Shown here one piece after another: positions 1 to 5,082 of a DNA stretch of 5,082 bases. Position numbers and translations under genes: made by a program. The DNA comes from Pseudomonadota bacterium (GTDB lineage: Bacteria; Chloroflexota; Ktedonobacteria; Ktedonobacterales; JACDGC01), in NCBI GenBank assembly GCA_021323815.1, contig JAJPKG010000221.1, positions 1 through 5,082 on the forward strand. The letters are read 5' to 3'. The notes under the pieces were generated by a model. That model was not told where the DNA came from and ran no database searches. It worked only from the letters and a program-made list of their open reading frames with translations. Position 1 is the stretch's first letter; each line of letters starts with the position of its first letter.

Positions 1-301
1 CTATGACGACACCGCCGGCAACGAGAAGATCAAGATCTATGATCGCGGCGTGGATCGGCCCGATTATGCGTCGTCGTTCGGCGAGTTCCAGTTGTCCTAT
101 CGCTATGGCGAGATCGTCATCCCCTTTGTGCAGGGCCAGGAACCGCTGAGCGTGGAATGCCAGCATTTCGCTGAAGCGATCCGCAGCGGCAAGCAGCCAC
201 GCAGCAATGGGCGCGTGGGCCTGCACGTGGTGCAAACGCTGGAAACGGCGCATGAGAGCATCGCGCAGGGCGGCATCTACGTCGAGACGCGCTTTGATTG
301 A
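1..301 (+). CDS. Gfo/Idh/MocA-family sugar-nucleotide dehydrogenase, C-terminal part (5' end outside window)
   Basis: The frame is open from the first full codon (position 2) to TGA at 299-301, giving about 99 residues. The N-terminal NAD(P)-binding Rossmann domain lies outside the window. What remains resembles the end of the C-terminal alpha/beta domain of Gfo/Idh/MocA oxidoreductases. It has a KIKIYDRGV-type strand, then RYGEIVIPFVQGQEPLSVEC, then the family's typical ending: CQHFAEAIRSGKQPRSNG (an EC.HF..AI..G..P..DG-like block) followed by GLHVVQTLETAHES. Members of the WlbA-like branch oxidise UDP- or dTDP-linked sugars to 3-keto sugars in the cytoplasm. The sugar aminotransferase that follows 291 bp downstream fits that role. 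The exact substrate cannot be read from this fragment, and a scyllo-inositol or other dehydrogenase of the same superfamily is possible. Seen: frame and C-terminal motifs. Inferred: nucleotide-sugar substrate. Confidence 0.85.
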   Translation, partial: YDDTAGNEKIKIYDRGVDRPDYASSFGEFQLSYRYGEIVIPFVQGQEPLSVECQHFAEAIRSGKQPRSNGRVGLHVVQTLETAHESIAQGGIYVETRFD

Positions 302-306
302 TTTGT

Positions 307-345
307 CTCACCCCCATCCCCCCAGCGCAGCTAGGGAAGGGGAGA
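307..345. repeat. G/C-run palindromic intergenic repeat, unit A
   Basis: A C-rich arm (311-323, CCCCCATCCCCCC) is followed by a ten-base spacer and a G-rich arm (334-342, GGGAAGGGG), so the unit can fold on itself imperfectly. Its sequence is similar to the reverse complement of the unit at 393-437: both share a CACCCCC start and end in a GGGGAGATC / GGGAAGATC-type block. The two units therefore form a diverged inverted pair. I remember this kind of CTCACCCCC...GGGGAGA repeat as common between genes in Chloroflexota, but cannot test that here. It begins only about five bases after the dehydrogenase stop, so it would be transcribed with that gene. Confidence 0.6.
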
Positions 346-392
346 TCTCTTGGAGGAGACCAGCGTACATCTACGCGATCAGCCAGCCAAGC

Positions 393-437
393 GATCTTCC
401 CTCCCCGGATTTGCGGGGGAGGGGGTGGGGGGGGGGG
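393..437. repeat. G/C-run palindromic intergenic repeat, unit B (inverted relative to unit A)
   Basis: A perfect 8-bp stem is visible: CCCTCCCC at 399-406 pairs with GGGGAGGG at 416-423 around a nine-base loop (407-415). Two T-G wobble pairs can extend it outward. The G-rich arm then runs on as GGTGGG... into an 11-G homopolymer. Read on the other strand, the unit resembles unit A at 307-345. Together they look like a paired, mobile-type hairpin repeat (REP/MITE-like) with no coding capacity. There is no T-run after it, so it is not a standard intrinsic terminator, although the hairpin could still protect the upstream mRNA 3' end. Confidence 0.6.
415..437 (+). other. G-quadruplex-forming motif with an 11-G homopolymer
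   Basis: Five G (415-419), A, five G (421-425), T, then eleven G (427-437). This supplies at least four G-tracts of three or more with one-base loops, which satisfies the usual G-quadruplex pattern. It lies in the coding-strand sense between the dehydrogenase and aminotransferase genes, so it could form in DNA or in a read-through transcript. The homopolymer length is also where sequencing or polymerase slippage would be expected. Confidence 0.6.
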
Positions 438-490
438 ACCCCACCACCAGTACCATGCCTCTTGGCAATAACACCCCAATCCACTAGAAT

Positions 491-530
491 GGGGGCGGCG
501 GTTTCACCGCCCCCTGGAATGTCGCTTTTT
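491..530 (+). terminator. GC-rich hairpin with downstream T5, possible weak terminator
   Basis: GGGGGCGG (491-498) and CCGCCCCC (507-514) form a perfect 8-bp stem with an eight-base loop. An alternative inner pairing of GGCGGT with ACCGCC closes around TTC. Five T residues occur at 526-530, but about eleven bases after the stem, farther than in a standard intrinsic terminator. It sits between the dehydrogenase stop and the aminotransferase start. It could reduce read-through or simply be another palindromic repeat. Confidence 0.3.
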
Positions 531-578
531 CGCGTGGCGGTCGTCTTGGCCGTCACCATCCCCAATACACCTGAAACT

Positions 579-582
579 GAGG
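579..582 (+). promoter_or_regulatory. Ribosome binding site deciding the aminotransferase start
   Basis: GAGG lies ten bases before the ATG at 593. The in-frame TTG at 584 would begin only one base after this site, which is too close. The ATG is therefore the better start. Confidence 0.5.
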
Positions 583-592
583 TTTGCGCAAC

Positions 593-1720
593 ATGGCTGA
601 TCGCCTGAAACTCGTGGATCTGCGCCGGCAATATGCGCCGCTGCGCGAAGAGATCCTTGCCGCCATCGACGGCGTGCTGACCGACATGAACCTGAATCTT
701 GGCCCCAACACGCGCGCTTTTGAGCAAGAGTGGGCTGAGTATTGCGGCGCGAAGTATGGGCGCGGCGTCGATAACGGCACCGATGCGCTGCAACTGGCGA
801 TGTATGCCTATGGGATTGGTCCCGGCGACGAGGTTATCACCCCGGCAAACTCCTTTGTCGCGGTGGTCGAGGCCATTCTGGCCGTCGGCGCGACCCCCGT
901 CTTCGTCGATATCAACCCCGAAACGTATAACATCGACATCGAGCAGACGCGCGCCGCCATCACCGACCGCACGAAGATGATCGTCCCCGTCCATCTTTAC
1001 GGCCTAGCGGCGGATATGGACCCGATCATGGAAATGGCCAAGCCGAAGGGCATCATTGTGCTGGAAGATGCCTCTCAGGCGCAGGGCGCGAAGTATAAAG
1101 GCCGTCGCGTGGGCGGCATCGGTGATTCCGCGGCCTTCAGCCTCTATTACACAAAGAACCTGGGCGGCTATGGCGAAGCGGGCATCTTCACCACCAGCGA
1201 TGAAGCCATCGCGGAGAAGGTGGATATGATGCGCCAGCACGGCGCTCGCCCCGCCACGCGCTACAAGCACGAGATTCTCGGCTTCAATTCGCGGCTGGAT
1301 GAGATCCAGGCAGCGATGCTGCGCATCAAGTTCCGCCACCTGGAAGAGTGGAACGCCAAGCGCCGAGCGTGGGCCGCGCTCTACACGCAGTTGCTCGGCG
1401 ACGCGGTGGTGACGCCCAAGCGCTTCCCTGATTATGAGGAAGTCAACTATGTCTATGTCATCCGCACGCCCAACCGCGACGAGGTGAAAGCGAAGCTGCT
1501 GGAAGCCGATATCGAATCGGGCATCCACTATCCCATCCCGTTGCACCTGTTGCCGGTGACGGCGCACCTGGGCTACAAAGAGGGCCAATTCCCCGTGACG
1601 GAGCAGTACGCGAAGGAGATCCTCTCCTTGCCGCTGTATGCCGAACTGACCGAAGAAGAGGTGACGCGCGTCGCCAACACGGTCATTTCCACCGTCCGCG
1701 CCGCTGCCAGTGTGCGATAG
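593..1720 (+). CDS. DegT/DnrJ/EryC1/StrS-family PLP-dependent sugar aminotransferase
   Basis: This 375-residue protein has the usual length and order of the family, beginning MADRLKLVDLRRQYAPL. Visible motifs: GTDAL at residues 62-66 (PLP phosphate region), GIGPGDEVITPANSFVA shortly after, EDASQAQGA with Asp159 (pyridine nitrogen) and Gln162, FSLYYTKNLGGYGEAG with the Schiff-base Lys188, NSRLDEIQA from residue 232, and GIHYPIPLHL from residue 310. It ends with the ILSLPLYAELTEEEV block. The enzyme would move an amino group, normally from glutamate, onto a keto-sugar nucleotide in the cytoplasm. The preceding dehydrogenase suggests a 3-keto-sugar substrate, as for WlbC/WbpE-type enzymes, but a dTDP-3- or 4-keto-6-deoxysugar cannot be excluded. 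The family usually has EDaAQAhGA; here Ser and Gln replace the second Ala and the His. The start is ATG 593, because TTG 584 lacks room for a binding site. The stop is TAG at 1718-1720. Confidence 0.93.
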   Translation: MADRLKLVDLRRQYAPLREEILAAIDGVLTDMNLNLGPNTRAFEQEWAEYCGAKYGRGVDNGTDALQLAMYAYGIGPGDEVITPANSFVAVVEAILAVGATPVFVDINPETYNIDIEQTRAAITDRTKMIVPVHLYGLAADMDPIMEMAKPKGIIVLEDASQAQGAKYKGRRVGGIGDSAAFSLYYTKNLGGYGEAGIFTTSDEAIAEKVDMMRQHGARPATRYKHEILGFNSRLDEIQAAMLRIKFRHLEEWNAKRRAWAALYTQLLGDAVVTPKRFPDYEEVNYVYVIRTPNRDEVKAKLLEADIESGIHYPIPLHLLPVTAHLGYKEGQFPVTEQYAKEILSLPLYAELTEEEVTRVANTVISTVRAAASVR

Positions 1721-1747
1721 GTGAGGGAGCAAACCGGCGTTGTTAGG

Positions 1748-1756
1748 CCAGGGCAA
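1748..1756 (-). repeat. Fragment matching the end of the GTAGGGGC repeat
   Basis: CCAGGGCAA is the exact reverse complement of TTGCCCTGG at 1909-1917, the distal end of the repeat copy at 1889. Nine bases could match by chance, but it lies beside further copies of the same repeat, so a truncated copy is plausible. Confidence 0.3.
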
Positions 1757-1770
1757 ATAGACATGGAAAC

Positions 1771-1797
1771 AGGGCGAGCGCAAGGCATCGCCCCTAC
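1771..1797 (-). repeat. GTAGGGGC palindromic repeat, copy 1 (reverse orientation)
   Basis: GGGCGA (1772-1777) pairs with TCGCCC (1788-1793), and the unit ends in CCCCTAC. Its reverse complement matches the copy at 1889-1915 at 22 of 27 positions by my hand alignment, so the two are inverted copies of one family. It starts about 50 bp after the aminotransferase stop and could form a hairpin near the mRNA 3' end. There is no T-run. Confidence 0.65.
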
Positions 1798-1829
1798 ACA
1801 CCGAATGGCGAGATGTGCGCCGGGCAAGG

Positions 1830-1858
1830 GTAGGGGCGCGATTGAATCGCGCTCCTAC
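1830..1858. repeat. GTAGGGGC palindromic repeat, copy 2 (nearly perfect palindrome)
   Basis: The left arm GTAGGGGCGCGATT and right arm AATCGCGCTCCTAC are 14 bases each around a single central G. They differ at one position only, which would be a G-U wobble in RNA. It shares the GTAGGGGC end with the neighbouring copies but has a different core. No coding capacity is visible. Confidence 0.75.
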
Positions 1859-1888
1859 CATGATCTGTTGCCATTGCGTCTGTAGTCT

Positions 1889-1917
1889 GTAGGGGCAATC
1901 CCTTGTGGTTGCCCTGG
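1889..1917 (+). repeat. GTAGGGGC palindromic repeat, copy 3
   Basis: GTAGGGGCAATC is followed by CCTTGT and then GGTTGCCC, forming an 8-bp stem (1893-1900 with 1907-1914, one G-T pair) and a six-base loop. It is the inverted relative of the copy at 1771-1797. Its left border overlaps a tandem TCTGTAG duplication (1879-1885 and 1886-1892). Confidence 0.65.
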
Positions 1918-1949
1918 TTTTGATCGCTATCATCCATCCAGCACCCCCC

Positions 1950-2050
1950 ATGCCCTATACTATCCTATGGGATATCTGCCCCAACGCTATTCCGCATCGG
2001 CCTCAAGTATGCTATTGTGAGTCAAGGGAAATAACACAAACACACGCAAC
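1950..2050 (+). promoter_or_regulatory. Probable promoter region for the large gene (weak -10-like boxes)
   Basis: This stretch is clearly more AT-rich than its surroundings and lies between the repeat cluster and the next start codon. TATACT at 1956-1961 matches five of six bases of a sigma-70 -10 box, and TATGCT occurs at 2008-2013. I found no convincing -35 box at the right spacing for either, so the exact promoter is not fixed. The rest of the gap 1721-2090 holds the repeats listed separately and no gene that I can support. Confidence 0.25.
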
Positions 2051-2074
2051 GCGCGCCGGTTTGGCTGCGCGGAT

Positions 2075-2080
2075 GAAGGA
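2075..2080 (+). promoter_or_regulatory. Ribosome binding site of the large fusion gene
   Basis: GAAGGA lies ten bases before ATG 2091. An in-frame TAG at 2082-2084 falls between the site and the start, so the protein cannot begin further upstream in this frame. That fixes ATG 2091 as the first possible ATG. Confidence 0.6.
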
Positions 2081-2090
2081 ATAGATCCGC

Positions 2091-5082
2091 ATGACCACGT
2101 TCGCCATCGTTTGTCGCTCGGCTGACCCGGCACAGGTTCCTTATCTTGCACGCCAGGCGGACGCGCTGGCGGTGGCAGGGCATCAGGTGGATATCATCTC
2201 GCCGCCCTGGCCCGAACTTGCCCAGGCCGTCAGCCAGCCGAAGGTACGCTTCCGCTCGCTAGGCGCGGCTCCCCGCGTGGGCGCTTCTCTCGCCAACGTC
2301 ATCTTTTGGGCGCGCGCCTGCCTCATTATCAGCCTGGCGCAGTTGCAGCGCCGCTATCATGCCATCCAGATCACCGGCGCGACGGGTATGTTCGTGTTCA
2401 CCGCATGGCTGGCGCATTTGCTGGGCGGGCGCGTGGTGCTGGATGTCACCGAAAGCGGCCCCGAACGCCTGATGGCGCGCACCGGTGCCAGGCGCGAAAG
2501 TTTGCGCGTCCGCGCTGCTGTTTTGATGGAACAACTCATCGTTGATTTCGCCGACCACATCATCACCATCAGCGAGCCGCTGCGCGTGCGCTTCCTTAGT
2601 CGCGGCTGCCCGCCGGAAAAGATCAACGTCATCTATCGCACGCCGGATGAGAATCTGTATGGTCAGGTGCTCAACGTCGCGCGGCATCCGAGCATTGCAG
2701 ATCGCTTCCTGGTGGTGTGTCGTGGCCGGGCTGATGAGCATTTCGATTATGTGACCGTGATACGGGCGGTGGCCAGTTTGCGCGACCGCATGCCCAACAT
2801 CCTGTTGTGGATCGCCTGCCCGGATAACCAGCGCGCCGAATTGGAAGCAGTGATCCGCAGCCTGAACGCCACGCAATTCATCCTGTTGCAGGGCCACATG
2901 GACCTCAACGCGATCCCCGCATTCATCGCGCAAGCGGACGCCAACATCGTCTCGGTGCCGCGCGACGCCCTCAGCGACCTGCTGCTGCCCGAAGGCGTGC
3001 TGGAAAGCCTGGGGCTGGGCGTACCAACGATCACCGTGCGCACCCAGGCCACGCAATTTTACTTTGATCCGCGCACGCTGCTGGTCTTTGACAGCGGCGA
3101 CGTGGGCGACTTGGCCGCGCGCATCGAATGGCTGGCACATCATCGCGAGGCGCGGGCAAAGATCGCCCAGTATGCGCGCGAGATGGCGCTGCAACTGAAC
3201 TGGAGCCGCGAGCGGCATCGCTATGTGGCGCTGATGATGGCCGTTGCGCTGGGCACCGACGCCGAGGGTGAGCGCGCCCCCGCTGCCGCCGCTGGTTTCA
3301 GCAAGGCCTCGCGTCGCCCCAGCACCCCGGCGCGCGGCTTCACCTCTGCCGTCGCGATGGCTTCGCCGATCGAGATGGTTGAGCATCCCCTGGTGGATGA
3401 CCTGCCCATCGATCAGATTCAGACCGTGCAAAACCTGCCCCTGCGGCTGAGCGCGCCCTCGAACCAATGGCGCGCCGGACGACAGTTGCGCATGCGCGTG
3501 GGCGCGTGGACGTTGCGCGGCACAGCGGCAGCGCTGCTTTTCGGCATGCCCATCCTCGCCAGCGAGCCGTTTCTGGCAGCCAAGATCATCACGGCTTTCA
3601 TGTTCGCCTTGCTGGCCTTCTTGATGTTGCTGCTGCCTTCCGGCGAGGCGGCGATCATCGTCGCGCTCTACTTCATCGCCCAGCGCGCCATCTTCACCCA
3701 CTTCCCGCCGGAAGGCTTTCTGGGCCACATCATCGTTTACCTGGGCACGGCGTTGCAGTTGATCGTCTTCATCGGTTTCTGCATCCGCGCCATCGTGCAG
3801 CAGCGGCCCTTGCAGCGCAGCGGGTTCATCCTGTGGCCCGCCACGCTCTATTTCCTGGCAAGCGTCGTTTCCGGCCTCGTCAACCACGTGCCGCTGTCGG
3901 TCATGGCGCTGGGCATCGAGCACACGTTGCACAATCTCGTCTTCGTCGTGTTGATCGCTGAGGATCTGCCCACGCCGCAGCAGTTGCGCTGGTACACCGG
4001 CTTCGTCATCTCCGCGCTGTGCATCATGGCGGGCATCGCCATCATGCAAACGGGCGTAGCCTTTCACTGGTTCGGGCTGCATCTGGAAAAACATTCCAGC
4101 CTGCACTGGCTCATCCCCTCGTTCACGCCGGTCTCGGTCATCGTACCGGATGCCGACACCTTCGCCTATCTGCTGAATTTCGGCATCTTGCTGGCGCTGG
4201 CGATCTTCGTCACCGTCAACACCAGCGAGTCGCGCTTCGACACGCACACCGCCGCGCCGCTGCGCCTCAACCTGTCATTGATCGGCGCGGTGCTGCTGCT
4301 GACCTTCGCGGAATATCTGACGAGTTCGATGGAAAACTGGTTCGGCCTCATTGCCGGCGCGGTGGCGCTGCTGCTGGTGCTGCGCGAGCAATTGCGCTTT
4401 GTGCTGGCAGGCTATGTGGTGGCGCTGATTGTGCTGAGCTTCGTCGCCATCCCCACGACTCCACATTCGCCACCCACCTCGGCAGCATCAGATCTAGCGG
4501 CGACCTTCAGCGGGCAAATCCCGCACAACGCGCCACTGGCAGCCTCGCTCAACGTTGTCAAGGATCACCCGCTGCTGGGGGTGGGGCCTGGGCGGTTTGG
4601 GGGCACCGTCGCGTTCATCACCAACAGCCCAATCTCCAAGCAATATCACGTGAAGGTGCCGCGCGCCGTCACCTCCATCGACCTCTTCTGGCTACACATC
4701 TGGGGCGAGACGGGGATCATCGGTCTGGGCATCTTTATCTGGTTGATCGTGCAGACCGAGCGCACCATCTGGCGCGCGTATCGCAAAGGCGCGTTCCGGC
4801 GCTGGCACGGCATCACGGCGGGCGTCTTCGGCATCGTCATCGCCTTCTGCGTGGCCACCATCTTTGGCAACGCGCTGGAAGTGGATAGCCTTTCTGCGCC
4901 GTTCTGGGCGCTGGTCGGCATCGCCATCGCCTTGCCGGTGGCCAACCGCCCGCTCATCTCGGATATCGTTCCCACCCTGCGGTTCAGCGCGGAAGACGAA
5001 AACGGCGACCTGGCACCCGCCGGCAACAGCCTGGGCAACGGGCGCGGTGCCGGCGTCACCCCCGCATCATCTCAAGGAGGCC
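2091..5082 (+). CDS. Fusion protein: GT4-like glycosyltransferase domain plus O-antigen ligase/polymerase (Wzy_C-like) membrane domain, 3' end outside window
   Basis: One frame of 997 codons is open from ATG 2091 to the right edge. I read every codon and found no stop. Residues 1-386 resemble a GT-B glycosyltransferase: PYLARQADALAVAGHQVDII near the start, VVLDVTESGPE (115-125), ADHIITISE (154-162), VVCRGRADEH (208-217) and PEGVLESLGLGVPTI (300-314). Residues ~387-470 are an Ala/Pro/Ser-rich, partly basic linker. From ~474 about 14 hydrophobic segments follow, roughly 474-491, 498-516, 520-537, 542-568, 578-597, 604-623, 634-656, 687-706, 726-745, 749-765, 768-788, 866-888, 908-928 and 935-951. 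A large loop at 789-865 carries DHPLLGVGPGRF (825-836), then comes DLFWLHIWGETGIIGL (864-879), the hallmark end of O-antigen ligase/polymerase proteins. Likely role (inference): inner-membrane polymerisation or transfer of lipid-linked glycan, with the N-terminal domain in the cytoplasm. Residues after ~952 form a polar Gly/Ala-rich tail. A frameshift artefact joining two genes is not suggested, since frame and codon use continue smoothly through the linker. Confidence 0.88.
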   Translation, partial: MTTFAIVCRSADPAQVPYLARQADALAVAGHQVDIISPPWPELAQAVSQPKVRFRSLGAAPRVGASLANVIFWARACLIISLAQLQRRYHAIQITGATGMFVFTAWLAHLLGGRVVLDVTESGPERLMARTGARRESLRVRAAVLMEQLIVDFADHIITISEPLRVRFLSRGCPPEKINVIYRTPDENLYGQVLNVARHPSIADRFLVVCRGRADEHFDYVTVIRAVASLRDRMPNILLWIACPDNQRAELEAVIRSLNATQFILLQGHMDLNAIPAFIAQADANIVSVPRDALSDLLLPEGVLESLGLGVPTITVRTQATQFYFDPRTLLVFDSGDVGDLAARIEWLAHHREARAKIAQYAREMALQLNWSRERHRYVALMMAVALGTDAEGERAPAAAAGFSKASRRPSTPARGFTSAVAMASPIEMVEHPLVDDLPIDQIQTVQNLPLRLSAPSNQWRAGRQLRMRVGAWTLRGTAAALLFGMPILASEPFLAAKIITAFMFALLAFLMLLLPSGEAAIIVALYFIAQRAIFTHFPPEGFLGHIIVYLGTALQLIVFIGFCIRAIVQQRPLQRSGFILWPATLYFLASVVSGLVNHVPLSVMALGIEHTLHNLVFVVLIAEDLPTPQQLRWYTGFVISALCIMAGIAIMQTGVAFHWFGLHLEKHSSLHWLIPSFTPVSVIVPDADTFAYLLNFGILLALAIFVTVNTSESRFDTHTAAPLRLNLSLIGAVLLLTFAEYLTSSMENWFGLIAGAVALLLVLREQLRFVLAGYVVALIVLSFVAIPTTPHSPPTSAASDLAATFSGQIPHNAPLAASLNVVKDHPLLGVGPGRFGGTVAFITNSPISKQYHVKVPRAVTSIDLFWLHIWGETGIIGLGIFIWLIVQTERTIWRAYRKGAFRRWHGITAGVFGIVIAFCVATIFGNALEVDSLSAPFWALVGIAIALPVANRPLISDIVPTLRFSAEDENGDLAPAGNSLGNGRGAGVTPASSQGG
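5074..5080 (+). promoter_or_regulatory. Shine-Dalgarno-like site for a gene beyond the window
   Basis: AAGGAGG is a near-perfect anti-16S complement lying in the last codons of the fusion gene. Its strength and position suggest that a start codon follows within about 5-12 bases and that the fusion gene ends around there, with translational coupling. The next gene is not visible. Confidence 0.5.

Noticed and set aside
584..592. TTG at 584 as aminotransferase start
   Set aside because: The GAGG ribosome site at 579-582 would be only one base away, whereas ATG 593 has ten-base spacing and gives the usual family N terminus.
371..994. Minus-strand open frame of 207 codons
   Set aside because: It covers the G/C-run repeats and the start of the aminotransferase on the opposite strand. 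The Pro/Gly-run composition reflects the repeats.
1771..1915. CRISPR-like geometry: 27-29 bp units separated by 30-32 bp
   Set aside because: The units differ in core sequence, the outer two are in opposite orientations, and only three are present. CRISPR repeats are direct and nearly identical, and no cas gene is visible.
1004..1951. Minus-strand open frame of 315 codons over the aminotransferase end and the gap
   Set aside because: It is antisense to a well-supported aminotransferase and runs through the palindromic repeats. No family motif is visible.
2073..2084. Three-codon upstream reading frame (ATG AAG GAA TAG) over the ribosome site of the fusion gene
   Set aside because: It is too short to judge, and the same bases are explained by the Shine-Dalgarno sequence. 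No attenuator-type structure was found around it.
2259..4247. Long minus-strand open frame of 662 codons
   Set aside because: It lies entirely antisense to the fusion gene. Its product is a Gln/Arg/Asp/His-rich string with no recognisable domain, as expected opposite a GC-rich gene. The plus-strand frame has clear motifs and membrane segments.
4019..4888. Plus-strand open frame of 289 codons in another frame (also 3467-3961)
   Set aside because: Both overlap the fusion gene in a shifted frame and encode His/Arg/Ala-rich sequence without motifs. The in-frame reading shows the Wzy_C motifs and hydrophobic segments.

Overview
The window looks like part of a bacterial cell-surface polysaccharide locus (exopolysaccharide, capsule or O-antigen type). 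All three genes lie on the plus strand: the 3' end of a sugar-nucleotide dehydrogenase, a complete sugar aminotransferase, and a very long gene that runs off the right edge. The DNA is GC-rich. Both gaps carry short G/C-run or GTAGGGGC-type palindromic repeats, which I remember as frequent in Chloroflexota (Roseiflexus/Chloroflexus-like) genomes. Chloroflexota is therefore my best guess, but it rests on memory and style, not on a marker gene.

Layout. 1-301: C-terminal ~99 residues of a Gfo/Idh/MocA oxidoreductase. 302-592: gap with two related G/C-run hairpins (about 307-345 and 393-437), a strong G-quadruplex motif ending in an 11-G run, and a GC-rich hairpin at 491-514 followed by five T. 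593-1720: DegT/DnrJ/EryC1/StrS-family PLP aminotransferase, 375 aa, with all main motifs intact. 1721-2090: gap with three palindromic repeat units plus a fragment, then an AT-richer stretch that probably holds the promoter of the next gene. 2091-5082: one uninterrupted frame of 997 codons with no stop before the window ends. Its first ~386 residues are a GT-B (GT4-like) glycosyltransferase domain, then comes a low-complexity linker, then a ~14-segment membrane domain of the O-antigen ligase/polymerase (Wzy_C/WaaL-like) type.

How the genes may work together (inference): the dehydrogenase oxidises a nucleotide sugar to a keto-sugar and the aminotransferase converts it to an amino-sugar, as in the WlbA/WlbC type of pathway. 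The third product would act later, joining a sugar-transfer-like cytoplasmic domain to a membrane polymerase or ligase that handles lipid-linked glycans. A Shine-Dalgarno-like AAGGAGG in the last bases suggests that the large gene ends just past the window and that another gene follows at once.

The most notable item is the single-chain fusion of a glycosyltransferase domain to an O-antigen polymerase/ligase domain. The glycosyltransferase half also seems to have lost several residues usually conserved in GT4 enzymes.
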